A stretch of DNA of 24,358 bases from CAZZBK01 sp964652155 (GCA_964652155.1 CAZZBK010000091.1:1-24358), one strand, 5' to 3'; numbered from the stretch's first letter, positions 1 through 8,973 are shown. Numbers and translations: made by a program. Notes: generated from the letters alone by a model not told the origin.

Positions 1-87
1 GTGGCCGAGGCGGGGATCGAACCCGCACGATGGTTACCCATCACAGGATTTTAAATCCTGTGCGTCTGCCTATTCCGCCACTCGGCC
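1..87 (-). tRNA. tRNA-Leu (anticodon UAA)
   Basis: On the minus strand the sequence folds as a class II tRNA. The acceptor stem GGCCGAG (81-87) pairs with CTCGGCC (3-9), followed by discriminator A (position 2). The anticodon stem CAGGA/TCCTG encloses the loop TTTAAAA (49-55), giving anticodon UAA at 51-53. A long variable arm pairs GATGG with CCATC, and the T arm pairs GCGGG with CCCGC around TTCGATC. The long variable arm and the UAA anticodon identify leucine. A36, A37 and A38 are all A, the context recognised by the MiaA prenylation pathway. The window begins at the first base after the discriminator, so I cannot tell whether a full CCA end is encoded. Confidence 0.95.
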
Positions 88-264
88 TGACTAGAAAATC
101 ATTCGCGTATTCGTCGACTGGCTCCACGTGCTTCGCACCCTGTGCATCGAGTCGTACGTGCGTTCAGCAAGTCTACTCAAGTGCATGCGGCTAGCAAACC
201 CTATTCGGTTATCAACCCACCGTTTTGGAAACGTGACCGTCGGGCACAAGCGATTGAGTGCCTG
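88..264. other. intergenic, no gene seen
   Basis: Between the tRNA and the MFS gene, on the same strand, I see no supportable gene. A short open frame starting at 128 has no recognisable features. A minor inverted repeat, GGCAC (243-247) with GTGCC (258-262), lies next to the larger hairpin at 265-311. Confidence 0.5.
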
Positions 265-311
265 TCCTAAAAACCGAAATGCGAGGGGGACCGTCGGCGT
301 CGGTTTTAGGA
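265..311 (-). terminator. stem-loop after MFS gene, possible terminator
   Basis: TCCTAAAAACCGA (265-277) pairs with TCGGTTTTAGGA (300-311), leaving one bulged base and a 22-nt loop. It begins 7 nt beyond the stop codon of the MFS gene on the minus strand, the right place for a transcription end. No clean U tract follows the stem, so a simple intrinsic terminator is not proven. Confidence 0.4.
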
Positions 312-318
312 TGGACTC

Positions 319-1671
319 TTACTCGGCGTCGACGAGCGAACGATGGGGGTCGATCAGGAGCCAGCCCCCGGCACCGAGCAACAACAGGCCACCGTAGATG
401 TAATAGGCGGGGTCCCATTGCTGCCGCCCCTGGTAGCCGAACGTCGCGAGCCAATCGACAAAATGTCCCAGGAAGACTTGCGAGCAGATCGCGCCCATGA
501 TGCCCATCGAGTTCATTAAGCCGAAGAGGGCACCGAGATGCCGGCCACTCAAGTCGGAGACGACACCCCACCACGAGGCCAACTGGACGTGAATGAGATA
601 ACAGGCCAGTGCGGCACACGCGACCGCCAGCCCAGGTCGATCGCAGAACTTGCTTAAGATCATCGCCAACCCAGCGATCGTGAGACCGACGACGCCGATG
701 CGGCGTCGCACGTGTCGACCGAAGCGGCGCAGGAGCGCGTCGTTGAGGAAGCCGCCCGAGAGGCTGCCGATAGCGCCGCTGGCCAAGACGACACCGGCGA
801 ACCAGCTCGTGGTATCGGCGTCGACACCGCGCCCTTGCTTGAGATAGGTGGGATACCAGGAGAAGAACATATAGGTGGTGAACGAGCAGCACGAGACAAT
901 GCCGCCGAGCAGCCACAGGTTTCGTTGACTGAGCGTGTAGGCCCAGGGCATCTGAGCGTGTTGGCTGGGAGCGTGACGGCTGGCCTCGAGCAGCGTGCGT
1001 TCGGCTTCGTTCACGTTGGGATGGGTGGCGGGATCGTCACGGAACCAGTAGTAGAACCCGGCCGCCCAGAGGATGCCTGGCAGTCCGAGGACGAGAAAGG
1101 CACCGCGCCAGCCGAACCGAGGCGCATCGATCAGCGCCTGGGCGAGCATGGGCGAGAACGCGCCGCCGAGCAAGGCCGAGGTCATGATGAGTCCTTGCGC
1201 CGGTCCGCGATCGTGGGGGGGAAACCAGCGGGCGATGATCCGCGCGGCATTGGGGAGCGCCCCGGCTTCGCCCGCGCCGAACAAAAATCGCACGACGATC
1301 AGCATGCCCAGTCCGGTACAAGCGCCCGTGAGCATGGTAAAGATCGACCACCAAATGGCGATCCGGGCGAGCACGCCGCGTGAGCCGTAGCGATCGCCCC
1401 AATGGCCGACGGGCACCTCGAACAGACCGTAGGCGATGGTGAACGCGCCGAGCACCCAACTCATCTGTCCGTGCGAGAGCCCCAGGTCGGCCTGGATATC
1501 GGTCAGTGCCTGGCTGATGCAGACGCGGTCCAGATACAAGATGAACGACAGCAGACAGAGCGCGCCGAGCACGCGATAGCGGACGAGCGTGGCGCGCGGG
1601 GCGTCGACGAGGATGGGCTCGGACATGGCAACCGCCGGGTGAGAGGTACGATGGGCAGGCGACTCAGTCAT
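319..1671 (-). CDS. MFS transporter, anion:cation symporter-like
   Basis: A 450-residue integral inner-membrane protein with about 12 hydrophobic segments. It has the major facilitator motif A, GHWGDRYGSR, at residues 89-98 and the segment RFLFGAGEAGALP at 128-140. The latter is typical of the anion:cation symporter family, which moves sugar acids such as galactonate, glucarate or hexuronates and aromatic acids. The substrate cannot be read from the sequence. The ATG at 1671 gives a 15-residue hydrophilic leader, and a second ATG at 1626 (MSEPIL) is equally possible because neither has a clear Shine-Dalgarno. It starts 63 nt after the RND pump stop on the same strand, so it may be the last gene of that operon. 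A hairpin at 265-311 follows it. Confidence 0.85.
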   Translation of the reverse strand: MTESPAHRTSHPAVAMSEPILVDAPRATLVRYRVLGALCLLSFILYLDRVCISQALTDIQADLGLSHGQMSWVLGAFTIAYGLFEVPVGHWGDRYGSRGVLARIAIWWSIFTMLTGACTGLGMLIVVRFLFGAGEAGALPNAARIIARWFPPHDRGPAQGLIMTSALLGGAFSPMLAQALIDAPRFGWRGAFLVLGLPGILWAAGFYYWFRDDPATHPNVNEAERTLLEASRHAPSQHAQMPWAYTLSQRNLWLLGGIVSCCSFTTYMFFSWYPTYLKQGRGVDADTTSWFAGVVLASGAIGSLSGGFLNDALLRRFGRHVRRRIGVVGLTIAGLAMILSKFCDRPGLAVACAALACYLIHVQLASWWGVVSDLSGRHLGALFGLMNSMGIMGAICSQVFLGHFVDWLATFGYQGRQQWDPAYYIYGGLLLLGAGGWLLIDPHRSLVDAE

Positions 1672-1734
1672 ACCAGACGGCGACGGTCAACTCCAGCCAC
1701 GGAGGCGAAACGCGGCGGCGGCGGGTCGAGTGCT

Positions 1735-4700
1735 TTACGATGCGGCAGTCGGGGCCAGCGGCTCGTCGTCGGCTGCGGCTCGCATGACCAGCCGGGGCAT
1801 TTCGTCGCCGCGCTCGTCGAGCGATTCCAACTCCTCGCGGCCAAAGAGCCATTCTTTTGCCGAGAGCGTCAGGCTGAAGAGCGTGGGGACCAACACCAGC
1901 GTGAAGAGCGTCGAGACGACCAGGCCGCCGAGCATGACACTCCCCAGTCCGCGATACAGCTCGCTCCCCGCGCCGGGCGAGATCACGAGCGGCAACAGGC
2001 CAAACAGGCCGATGAACGCCGTCATGAAAATCGGACGGATGCGAGTCCGAACGCTATCGAGCACGGCGTCGCGCGGGTGCATGTTCTGTTCACGCACGTT
2101 CACCAGCGCTTGTTCGACAATCAGGATCGGGTTGTTGACCACGGTGCCGACGAGAATGATGAAGCCGAGCATCGTGAGCACGTCGAGCGGCTGCAAGACC
2201 CAAAGGTTGAGCAGTTGCAAACCCAGCAGCCCGCCGACGGCTCCCAGCGGCACGCTGAGCATGATGACGAACGGGTAGAGCCAGGACTCGAAAAGCGCGG
2301 CGATGACGAGGTAGGTAATCACGATGGCCAGCAGCAAGTTCCAACGCAGGGCGTGCCAGGTCGAGCGGAGCTTGTCGGCCGTGCCGGCGAGCGAGACCTG
2401 ATACAGGCCGCCGTCGAGCGCGCCGCTGTGCTCCAACGGCTCGACGATCTGTTCGCGAATCAAATCCATCGCGGCCGACAAGGGGATGGCGTCGGGCGGA
2501 GTCACCTCGATCGTGATGGCCCGTTGCCGCTCGCGATGGTTGATTTGCTCCATGCCGCTGCGGAGCTGCAAATCGGCGACGGCGGAGAGCGTAATCAGGT
2601 CCCCTTTGGGGGTGGTGATGGGGAGCGCGCCGAGGTCTTGGGTCTTGGCCACAAAATCGCGATGGCCGACAATCGCCAGATCGATTTTGTCACCCCCGAT
2701 GAAGTAGTCGGTCGCGTAAGCGCCATCGACCAAGGCGTCGATCGTGTAGCCCAACTCGGCCGCGCTCACGCCCATATCGGCCGCCTGATCCCACTTGGGC
2801 ACAATGTGCATTTCGGGACTCGACAGGTCGAGGCTCGGCACGGGTCGCAATTGCGCACCGGGAATAAGGCCTGCCGTTTGACCAATGATCTGGCCGCCGA
2901 GTTGCACGAGCCGCTCGATGTCGGGGCCGGTGATTTCCACGTCGATCTTGCGTCCGCCGGCCAGGGCTGACTCGAACAGGCTGGCCTGAAAGGCGATGCC
3001 GAACGTGCCCGGCATGTCGCTCGCCGCGCGGCGCAAGAGCGGAATGATTTTTCCTGCCTCGAGTGGGTCGTTGGTCCGCACGCCCATGAAGAGTTGCCGA
3101 CCGCGGGCCACATAGAAAAAGTCGCCGATCACCGGAAAGTCGAGTTGCTGGGCGGCTTCGCTCCCCGCGTCGACGTCCCAATACGGCCGCAGGTTGGCTT
3201 CGATCTGCGCGCCCATTTTCTGCATCTGGTCGATGTTGTAACCCGGGGGTGGCAGCAGCATGCAGATGGCCAGATTGCGATTGCCGCGCGGCAGGTACTC
3301 GACCTTGGGCATCATGAGCCAACTCAGCGCGGCCGCGCCCACGACAAATATCGCGACGGTCAACAGCTTGAGCAGCACGCTCCGCTGCACAAAGGCATTG
3401 ATGCCGACCACGAGCTGGACGAACGCGCCACCCAAGCGGTCGCACACCACGAGCAAGGGATGAATGAGCGCCGCGAGCAGACGCACGAGCGCCCAGCGCG
3501 ACGCGCCCGAGTGCTGATGTCTGAGCATCCGGCTGGTGGCCGTGGGCACGATGACCAGCGCGGCGAGCAACGACATGACGAGCGCGGCGCTCGTGGCCAG
3601 GGCAATGTCGCGGAACAACTGGCCGGCCTGGTCCTGCACGAACAGCACGGGGACAAACACGGCCAGGTTGGCCAGCGTCGAGCAGATGATCGCTCCCCAG
3701 ACGTCTTTCGTCCCTTTCACGGTCGCGTCGAGCGGCGACTCTCCTTCGCTGTGGTAGCGATGGATATTTTCCAGCACGACAATGAAGTTATCGACAAGCA
3801 TCCCCACGGCAAACGCAATGCCCGCCAAGCTCAACACATTGAGCGACCGGCCCAGCAGGCCGAGGATCAGGAACATGCCGACGACGCTGACGGCGATCGA
3901 GACAAAGACGATGAGCGTCGACCGCAGGCTGCGGAGGAAGAGCATCAGCACGATGAACGTGAGGATGCCCCCTTCGTAAATATTTTGGTTCACCAACCCC
4001 ACGGACGAGTGAATGTACTCGGTCTCGTCATACACCTGCGTTAGTTGCAGCCCGCGCGGGGCGAGTACCTGGGCGTTCAATTGCCGCGTCGCCTCGCTCA
4101 GCCCTTCCATCACGCGGAGCACGTTGGCGCCGGTCTCGCGCTGGCAGTTGATCGCGATCACCTGCGAGCCGTAGCGGCGCACCAATCCGTCGGGCTTCTT
4201 GTAACCCAGCTTGACCTCTGCGATATCGCGCACATACACGGCCGCGTCGTCGCGGCGGGCCACGATGGCGTTTTCAACTTGCTCGGGGCTGCGCAGTTGC
4301 CCCAGCGTGCGGATCACGTAGCGGCGCTTGCCTTCCCACAGGTCGCCACCCGAGGTGTCCTTGTTTTGCGCTCGCAAGGCATCGCGGACATCGCCAATGG
4401 TCAGCCGACGGGCCGAGAGCCGTTGCGGGTCGACGATCACTTCCATCTGTTCTTCGCGGCCGCCGACGACGTTCGAGTTCGACACCCCTTCGACGCGCTC
4501 AAAACGCGCTTCGATAAAATCCTCGGCAAAGCGACGGTACGTCGTCAGATCGTTCTCGACCGGCAACAGCGCACCCAACTGCGAGTGCTCACGCACCAAC
4601 TCTTTAAGGCGGAACAGCTGTAAGCCGGGGTTCTGCGTGGCTTGCACGTGCCGAATCGATTCGGCCAGTTGCGGGCAATCGGCGAGCGCCTTCGCGAACT

Positions 4701-5148
4701 CATCGGGCGTCGGAGTGCGCTCGTGCAAAATGAACCAGGCGATGAACTGTTCCGACGCATTCGAGGTAATCACCGGCTCGTCGGCGTCGATCGGGTACTC
4801 GCGCACCTGCTGCAAGCGCGTGTTCACCAGCAGCAAGGCCTTGCGCATGTCGGCCCCAACCGCAAATTCGAGCGTGATGCGGGCCATCGAGTCCATCGAC
4901 TCGCTCGTCATCTTGACGATCCCCTCGACGCTCTGCAGTTGCTCTTCCTGCGGCTGAACAATCTCTTTTTCGATTTCCTGCGGGCTGGCGCCGCTCCAGC
5001 GCGTCTCGACCTTAAGCGTGGGAATTTCGACGTCCGGGGTCAACTGCATCGGCATGCCAAAGAGCGACAGCAGGCCAAACAGCACGACGAGAATCACGCC
5101 GACGCTGACCGTGACCGGACGTTGAACAAAGGTGGTGAGCAGTGACAT
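1735..5148 (-). CDS. RND efflux transporter, AcrB/HAE-like inner-membrane pump
   Basis: A 1137-residue proton-driven pump of the resistance-nodulation-division superfamily, close to the usual length of about 1050. The N-terminus MSLLTTFVQRPVT is typical. Transmembrane segment 1 is followed by a porter domain, then a block of helices with the relay motif GMLVDNFIVVLENIHR (D453; AcrB has two Asp here, this protein has D-N). The second half repeats the pattern and ends with a hydrophobic helix cluster and a charged tail. The porter region carries about 45 extra residues near 150-205. The frame stays open upstream to a TTG at 5169, but the ATG at 5148 gives the family-standard N-terminus. The adaptor gene lies 75 nt upstream. 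No outer-membrane factor gene is in the window. The substrate is unknown. Confidence 0.93.
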   Translation of the reverse strand: MSLLTTFVQRPVTVSVGVILVVLFGLLSLFGMPMQLTPDVEIPTLKVETRWSGASPQEIEKEIVQPQEEQLQSVEGIVKMTSESMDSMARITLEFAVGADMRKALLLVNTRLQQVREYPIDADEPVITSNASEQFIAWFILHERTPTPDEFAKALADCPQLAESIRHVQATQNPGLQLFRLKELVREHSQLGALLPVENDLTTYRRFAEDFIEARFERVEGVSNSNVVGGREEQMEVIVDPQRLSARRLTIGDVRDALRAQNKDTSGGDLWEGKRRYVIRTLGQLRSPEQVENAIVARRDDAAVYVRDIAEVKLGYKKPDGLVRRYGSQVIAINCQRETGANVLRVMEGLSEATRQLNAQVLAPRGLQLTQVYDETEYIHSSVGLVNQNIYEGGILTFIVLMLFLRSLRSTLIVFVSIAVSVVGMFLILGLLGRSLNVLSLAGIAFAVGMLVDNFIVVLENIHRYHSEGESPLDATVKGTKDVWGAIICSTLANLAVFVPVLFVQDQAGQLFRDIALATSAALVMSLLAALVIVPTATSRMLRHQHSGASRWALVRLLAALIHPLLVVCDRLGGAFVQLVVGINAFVQRSVLLKLLTVAIFVVGAAALSWLMMPKVEYLPRGNRNLAICMLLPPPGYNIDQMQKMGAQIEANLRPYWDVDAGSEAAQQLDFPVIGDFFYVARGRQLFMGVRTNDPLEAGKIIPLLRRAASDMPGTFGIAFQASLFESALAGGRKIDVEITGPDIERLVQLGGQIIGQTAGLIPGAQLRPVPSLDLSSPEMHIVPKWDQAADMGVSAAELGYTIDALVDGAYATDYFIGGDKIDLAIVGHRDFVAKTQDLGALPITTPKGDLITLSAVADLQLRSGMEQINHRERQRAITIEVTPPDAIPLSAAMDLIREQIVEPLEHSGALDGGLYQVSLAGTADKLRSTWHALRWNLLLAIVITYLVIAALFESWLYPFVIMLSVPLGAVGGLLGLQLLNLWVLQPLDVLTMLGFIILVGTVVNNPILIVEQALVNVREQNMHPRDAVLDSVRTRIRPIFMTAFIGLFGLLPLVISPGAGSELYRGLGSVMLGGLVVSTLFTLVLVPTLFSLTLSAKEWLFGREELESLDERGDEMPRLVMRAAADDEPLAPTAAS

Positions 5149-5223
5149 CGAGGAATCTACGTGTTGCAAGTTGCCTGATTCGTGTTGGGTCGTCCAGCGG
5201 AACTGCCGCGACTCAGCGATCCG

Positions 5224-6471
5224 TTACGGTTTTGTTCGCAGCTCTTGGCCGTTGAGCAGCCGCTCGTTCCCCTCGATGACGACACGATCGCCGGCTCGGA
5301 GCGGGCCGACAATCTCGACCAGCGAGCCATCGGAGACGCCGGTCTTGACCGGCACGGCGCGAGCCCGCCGCTTCATGGGGTCCTGCGGGTCGACATCAGC
5401 CACGTACACCACCGGATCGCTTCCACCGAGCACCAGCGAGTCTTTGGGCACGAGCAACATGGTGTCCTTGGGCACGACCGGCAGCGCCACCCGCGCAAGC
5501 ATGCCCGGCTTGACGAGCGGTTGCCCATCGTCGGTCAACCGATTGGTCATCCGCACCTTGACCGGAAAGCTGCGCGAACGCAACTCGGCCTGCGGGACAA
5601 TCGCGGCCAAGCGTCCCTCGAACGCCTCGTTGGGGAGCGCCGGCACTTCAATACGCGCCACCGCGCCCAGCCGCAGGTGGGGCACATACGACTCCAGCAC
5701 CAGCACCTCGATCTCGAGTTGATCGACCTGCACCACTTCGGCGACCACTTCGCCCGAGGTGATCCACTGCCCAACCTCAGTATGCTCCTTGACCACGTAA
5801 CCGTCGAAGGGCGCGATCATCGTGTGCTTCTCGAGTTGGTCGAGCAGGCGATTGACTTCTTCTTCGGCGCCGCCAAGCCGGGCGGCCGCCTGATCGATCT
5901 TTTCCTTGCGCGGCCCTTGGGCGACCATCTCCAGCCGCGCGACCGACGCCGCCAAATTATTCTCGGCCGCCAGATTGGCGCGCACGGCCTCGTCCATCTC
6001 GTCGCCGGTCGAGGCGTTGCGATCGATCAGGATTTGCGTCCGCTTGAGCTTGGCCCGCGCGTGATCGAGCACGGCTTGGGCAACTTCGCGCTGGGCTTTG
6101 GCCTCGCGCACCTCTTCGGGGCGTGAACCGTTTTTAAGCTCGGCCAACTCGTGCGCCCGCAGGTCCCGTTCAGCCCGCGCGGCGGCAATTTGAATCTCCA
6201 ACGATCGCGTGAGCAGGCGTGCCAGCGGCTGACCCTTGCTCACCCGATCCCCTTCGTTCACGGCCAACTCGACCACGCGGCCATTGACGGCGCTGCCGAC
6301 AATGCTGCGCTTAAGGGGCATGACCGTGCCGATGAACGTGTGTCCGCCGGTCATGTTCTTTTTTTCCTGGACCACGGCCGTCTCGACCACGGCCGGCCCG
6401 AACTGTGCGCAGGCTGCGGTCTCGACGACCCACAGGACCAAGAATCCAACCGACCAACGCAAGGTGTGCAT
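5224..6471 (-). CDS. RND periplasmic adaptor (HlyD/AcrA-type membrane fusion protein)
   Basis: A 415-residue exported protein that would bridge the RND pump to an outer-membrane channel. Residues 1-22 form a signal peptide ending at an A-C-A site. Residues 58-88 and 218-248 form the two halves of a lipoyl/barrel-sandwich domain (GRVVELAVNEGDRVSKGQPLA; APFDGYVVKEHTEVGQWI). Between them, residues 90-215 form a long Ala/Glu/Arg-rich coiled-coil hairpin. The rest is beta-barrel and membrane-proximal domain, ending in GDRVVIEGNERLLNGQELRTKP. A lipobox is not convincing around Cys21. It is the first gene of the adaptor-pump-MFS run. A candidate promoter lies at 6626-6654. Confidence 0.9.
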   Translation of the reverse strand: MHTLRWSVGFLVLWVVETAACAQFGPAVVETAVVQEKKNMTGGHTFIGTVMPLKRSIVGSAVNGRVVELAVNEGDRVSKGQPLARLLTRSLEIQIAAARAERDLRAHELAELKNGSRPEEVREAKAQREVAQAVLDHARAKLKRTQILIDRNASTGDEMDEAVRANLAAENNLAASVARLEMVAQGPRKEKIDQAAARLGGAEEEVNRLLDQLEKHTMIAPFDGYVVKEHTEVGQWITSGEVVAEVVQVDQLEIEVLVLESYVPHLRLGAVARIEVPALPNEAFEGRLAAIVPQAELRSRSFPVKVRMTNRLTDDGQPLVKPGMLARVALPVVPKDTMLLVPKDSLVLGGSDPVVYVADVDPQDPMKRRARAVPVKTGVSDGSLVEIVGPLRAGDRVVIEGNERLLNGQELRTKP

Positions 6472-6598
6472 AGTAGGTGCGCCGCTCGCTCATCCCTGAG
6501 CCGTTAAAGAGATAGCAAAGCCCGGGCGTCACCAGCAGGCGACGGCCTAACGACCAGAACATCGACACCGTGAGCAGCGACGAGGTTCAACGGTTGTC

Positions 6599-6614
6599 AT
6601 GCTCATCAGAGCAT
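6599..6614. promoter_or_regulatory. small hairpin in transport-operon leader
   Basis: ATGCTC (6599-6604) and GAGCAT (6609-6614) form a perfect 6-bp inverted repeat around ATCA. On the minus strand it lies just downstream of the candidate -10 at 6626-6631, near the expected transcript start. It could be an operator or a 5' transcript hairpin; neither is shown. Confidence 0.3.
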
Positions 6615-6625
6615 GCGTAGCTTCT

Positions 6626-6654
6626 AGTTTACGTTGCACGTGTGGCTCAAACAA
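6626..6654 (-). promoter_or_regulatory. candidate sigma70-type promoter for adaptor-pump operon
   Basis: Read on the minus strand this is TTGTTT (6649-6654), a 17-nt spacer, then TAAACT (6626-6631). It lies about 155 nt before the adaptor start codon. The spacer contains the palindrome CACGTG (6637-6642), a possible regulator contact. The match to consensus is moderate. Confidence 0.35.
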
Positions 6655-6858
6655 CGGCAGAATCGCGCGGCCCCCGATATGACTATTTGCCCTTAAGTGC
6701 TTCACAGCAGGTCACTTGAGCGAACCTCCCGCAGGCCGCCGTGTCTGGCTTGAATGTGGGGGTGGCCAGGCGTGCTCTAGACCCACAGCCGGGTCGCGTC
6801 CTAAGATACCTGCACGCTCATGGATCGAGCGGAGTGAGTTTTTCCCTTTGGGCATTCG

Positions 6859-7965
6859 ATGCACAGCACGACCTACCTGACCGGTTCTCTAACGCTCGAC
6901 TTCAGTGGGCAACCCTCGCGGCGATGCCCCGATGAGTTGCTCGATCGCTACGAGCAACTGGTCGTCGATCAACGGCTCACACGAACCGAACACTTGCGGT
7001 TCACCAAGCTGCTCGGCTCCGGCGGACAAGGGGTGGTCTATCTGACCGAACGGCGTGGGACCGACGACTTCACGCTGCCCGTGGCCGTTAAGATCTTCTC
7101 GCCCGAACCCTACGAGAGCAGCCGCACCTACGAAGACGCCATGCGGCGGATTGCCCAGGTGGCGGCGCGAGTCGCCCAAATCCAGCAAGACAATCTGCTC
7201 GACATCTACAACTTCGTCGAACGCAATCGCATCCGCATCATGGAAATGGAGTGGGTCGACGGCTTCGACCTCAGCCGATTGCTCAGCGACAACATGCTCG
7301 ACCGCACCCGCGACCGCGTCAGCGTCAAGCGTTGGGAACACCTCAACGACGTGATTGTGACGCGTGGGCCGGTGCATCCGCGGCTCAAGCCGGGCATTGC
7401 CATCGCCGTGCTGCGTGACTGCCTGGCAGCCCTCGCCGCCCTGCACCGCGACGGCATCGTGCACGGCGACCTGAAGCCGGCCAACATCATGGTCAAGCGC
7501 ATCGGCAACGCGAAGATCATCGACATCGGCTCGGCCTTCGATCTGGAAGACGCCCCCACGCGCCGCACCTGCACCCCCGCCTATGCCGCTCCCGAGGTGC
7601 TCGAAGGACAAGGCACCTCGCAGCGCAGCGACCTGTGCAGCCTGGGTTACGTGCTCATCGAAATGCTCAGCGGCCAGCCGGCGTTCGCCGGCCATCGCAC
7701 GCTCCGCGAGCTGATGGAAGCCAAACGCACGCTCGTGCAAAAACTTCCCGAGCGGTTGCCCGAGGACGTCGTGTGCAACGAGTTGCTGATGGGCTTGATT
7801 CGCACGCTCATCGCCCCCGACCCGGCCTGCCGCTTTCCCAGCGCCGAAGCCGCCGACATGAAAAAAGAGAACGGGGCGGCCAGCTTCCACCGCCAACTCG
7901 TCAAAGGCGACCTGGCCAGCGAGTACGACAACGAACTCCGGCTCTGGCTCGAAGAACTGGATTAG
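6859..7965 (+). CDS. Hanks-type serine/threonine protein kinase, soluble
   Basis: A 368-residue protein kinase made almost entirely of the catalytic domain, with no membrane segment. The glycine loop GSGGQG is at 53-58 and the ATP-anchoring lysine is in VAVKIF (K78). The catalytic loop HGDLKPAN is at 202-209 (D204), the metal-binding aspartate is in DIG at 222-224 (D222), and AAPE is at 243-246. It differs from standard kinases in three ways. HRD is HGD (a non-RD kinase), DFG is DIG, and a charged insert of about 40 residues (139-178) separates the hinge from the catalytic loop. The C-terminal 30 residues are acidic. Its stop is 6 nt before the SDR gene, so the two are probably co-transcribed. 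Its substrate is unknown. Confidence 0.9.
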   Translation: MHSTTYLTGSLTLDFSGQPSRRCPDELLDRYEQLVVDQRLTRTEHLRFTKLLGSGGQGVVYLTERRGTDDFTLPVAVKIFSPEPYESSRTYEDAMRRIAQVAARVAQIQQDNLLDIYNFVERNRIRIMEMEWVDGFDLSRLLSDNMLDRTRDRVSVKRWEHLNDVIVTRGPVHPRLKPGIAIAVLRDCLAALAALHRDGIVHGDLKPANIMVKRIGNAKIIDIGSAFDLEDAPTRRTCTPAYAAPEVLEGQGTSQRSDLCSLGYVLIEMLSGQPAFAGHRTLRELMEAKRTLVQKLPERLPEDVVCNELLMGLIRTLIAPDPACRFPSAEAADMKKENGAASFHRQLVKGDLASEYDNELRLWLEELD

Positions 7966-7971
7966 CCACCC

Positions 7972-8802
7972 ATGGCGCGTCGCGACGACTCTGCGCCACG
8001 ATATGCGATCATCACCGGGGCGGCAGCCGGTCTGGGGCAAGCGCTCGCCGTGCGTTTGGCGCGCGAGCGCTATCACCTGGCCTTGGCCGATCTCGATGTC
8101 GACGCCACTCAAGCCACCGCCCAACTCGTCGAGCAAGCCGGCGGCAGTTGCCAAATCGAACCCCTCGACGTGCGAAAGCTTGACGAGTGGGAATCGCTCA
8201 TCGAGCGGCTGCGCGGCGAGTGGCCGCGACTCGACCTGCTCGTGAACAACGCCGGCGTGCTCGCGGCGGGAATGGCTTGCGATCTGCCAACGGCCGAGTG
8301 GCAGCGCGTGATCGACACCAATCTCTGGGGAGTCATTCACGGTTGCCGCGCCGCTCACCCTTGGCTTCGCGAACATCCGCAGGGCGCGCACGTGCTCAAC
8401 ATCGCGAGCATCGCCGGCCTGGTGCACTGGCCCGGCAGCGCAGCCTACAGCGTCTCAAAAGCCGGCGTCGTCGCGCTGAGCGAAACGCTCGCCATGGAAT
8501 GGGCCGCCGATCGCATCCACCTCACGCTCGCCTGCCCGGGTTTCTTTCGCAGCCAACTCCTGTCGCACGGCACGTTCAGCGACCCGAACATCCAAGCCGC
8601 CGCCGAGCGGATCACGGCCCGCGCAACCATCACGGCCGACGACGTCGCCGCCGCCGCGCTGCGGGCCCTGGCAAAGCGACAGTTTTACGTCGTGCTGCCG
8701 CGTCGTGCGCGCGTCTTCTGGCGCATCCGGCGTTGCTTCCCCGCGCTCGTCCGGTTCCTGTTTCAGCGACAATTTCTCGGCGAACTCGTCGACGACGAAT
8801 AG
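7972..8802 (+). CDS. SDR family NAD(P)-dependent oxidoreductase
   Basis: A 276-residue classical short-chain dehydrogenase. The cofactor motif TGAAAGLG is at 15-22, with an acidic residue after the second strand (ALAD, D40) that favours NAD(H). NNAG is at 92-95, the catalytic Ser is in NIASIAG (S146), and the active-site Y159-S-V-S-K163 is intact. The substrate is unknown. The last 40 residues (VVLPRRARVFW..., then FPALVRFLFQ) are basic and hydrophobic, resembling the tail of the SDR at 16796-17605, and may bind membranes. It starts 6 nt after the kinase stop, suggesting a two-gene transcript. Confidence 0.9.
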   Translation: MARRDDSAPRYAIITGAAAGLGQALAVRLARERYHLALADLDVDATQATAQLVEQAGGSCQIEPLDVRKLDEWESLIERLRGEWPRLDLLVNNAGVLAAGMACDLPTAEWQRVIDTNLWGVIHGCRAAHPWLREHPQGAHVLNIASIAGLVHWPGSAAYSVSKAGVVALSETLAMEWAADRIHLTLACPGFFRSQLLSHGTFSDPNIQAAAERITARATITADDVAAAALRALAKRQFYVVLPRRARVFWRIRRCFPALVRFLFQRQFLGELVDDE

Positions 8803-8973
8803 CTGTGCTACGTTAAACATTCTGCTAAACACCTCAGACTTTCAACGCACTGAACAACAACCGGAAATGAGGCAGTACGGGCCGCAATAAACTCAATAAG
8901 CGCAAAGAAACGGTATCGATCCACACCATCTTGCTTTGCGATTTCTTGCGTTTTTGGCGGCGATATTCCGCTG

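Larger units (their letters stand above)
6472..6858. other. divergent intergenic region between adaptor and kinase
   Basis: These 387 nt separate the minus-strand transport operon from the plus-strand kinase. I see a candidate minus-strand promoter (6626-6654) and a small perfect hairpin (6599-6614). No RNA gene or convincing small protein is visible. A convincing promoter for the kinase was not found, although the TAAGAT around 6812 could act as a -10 without a good -35. Confidence 0.5.

Noticed and set aside
1402..2970. Long plus-strand open frame of 522 codons
   Set aside because: Antisense to the MFS and RND genes; composition is Arg/Glu/His/Gln-rich without domains, as expected for a GC-rich shadow frame.
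3094..4044. Plus-strand open frame of 316 codons
   Set aside because: Antisense to the RND pump; low-complexity His/Asp/Arg content and no motifs.
5224..6471. Adaptor as a lipoprotein
   Set aside because: Cys21 is preceded by T-A-A and lacks a Leu/Val/Ile at -3; a standard signal peptidase I site (A-C-A) fits better.
6741..6935. Small 64-codon plus-strand frame upstream of and overlapping the kinase gene
   Set aside because: No ribosome site, motif or composition signal; overlaps the kinase start in another frame.
6889..8427. Minus-strand open frame of 512 codons
   Set aside because: Spans the antisense of both kinase and SDR, whose motifs are intact on the plus strand; no recognisable domain of its own.
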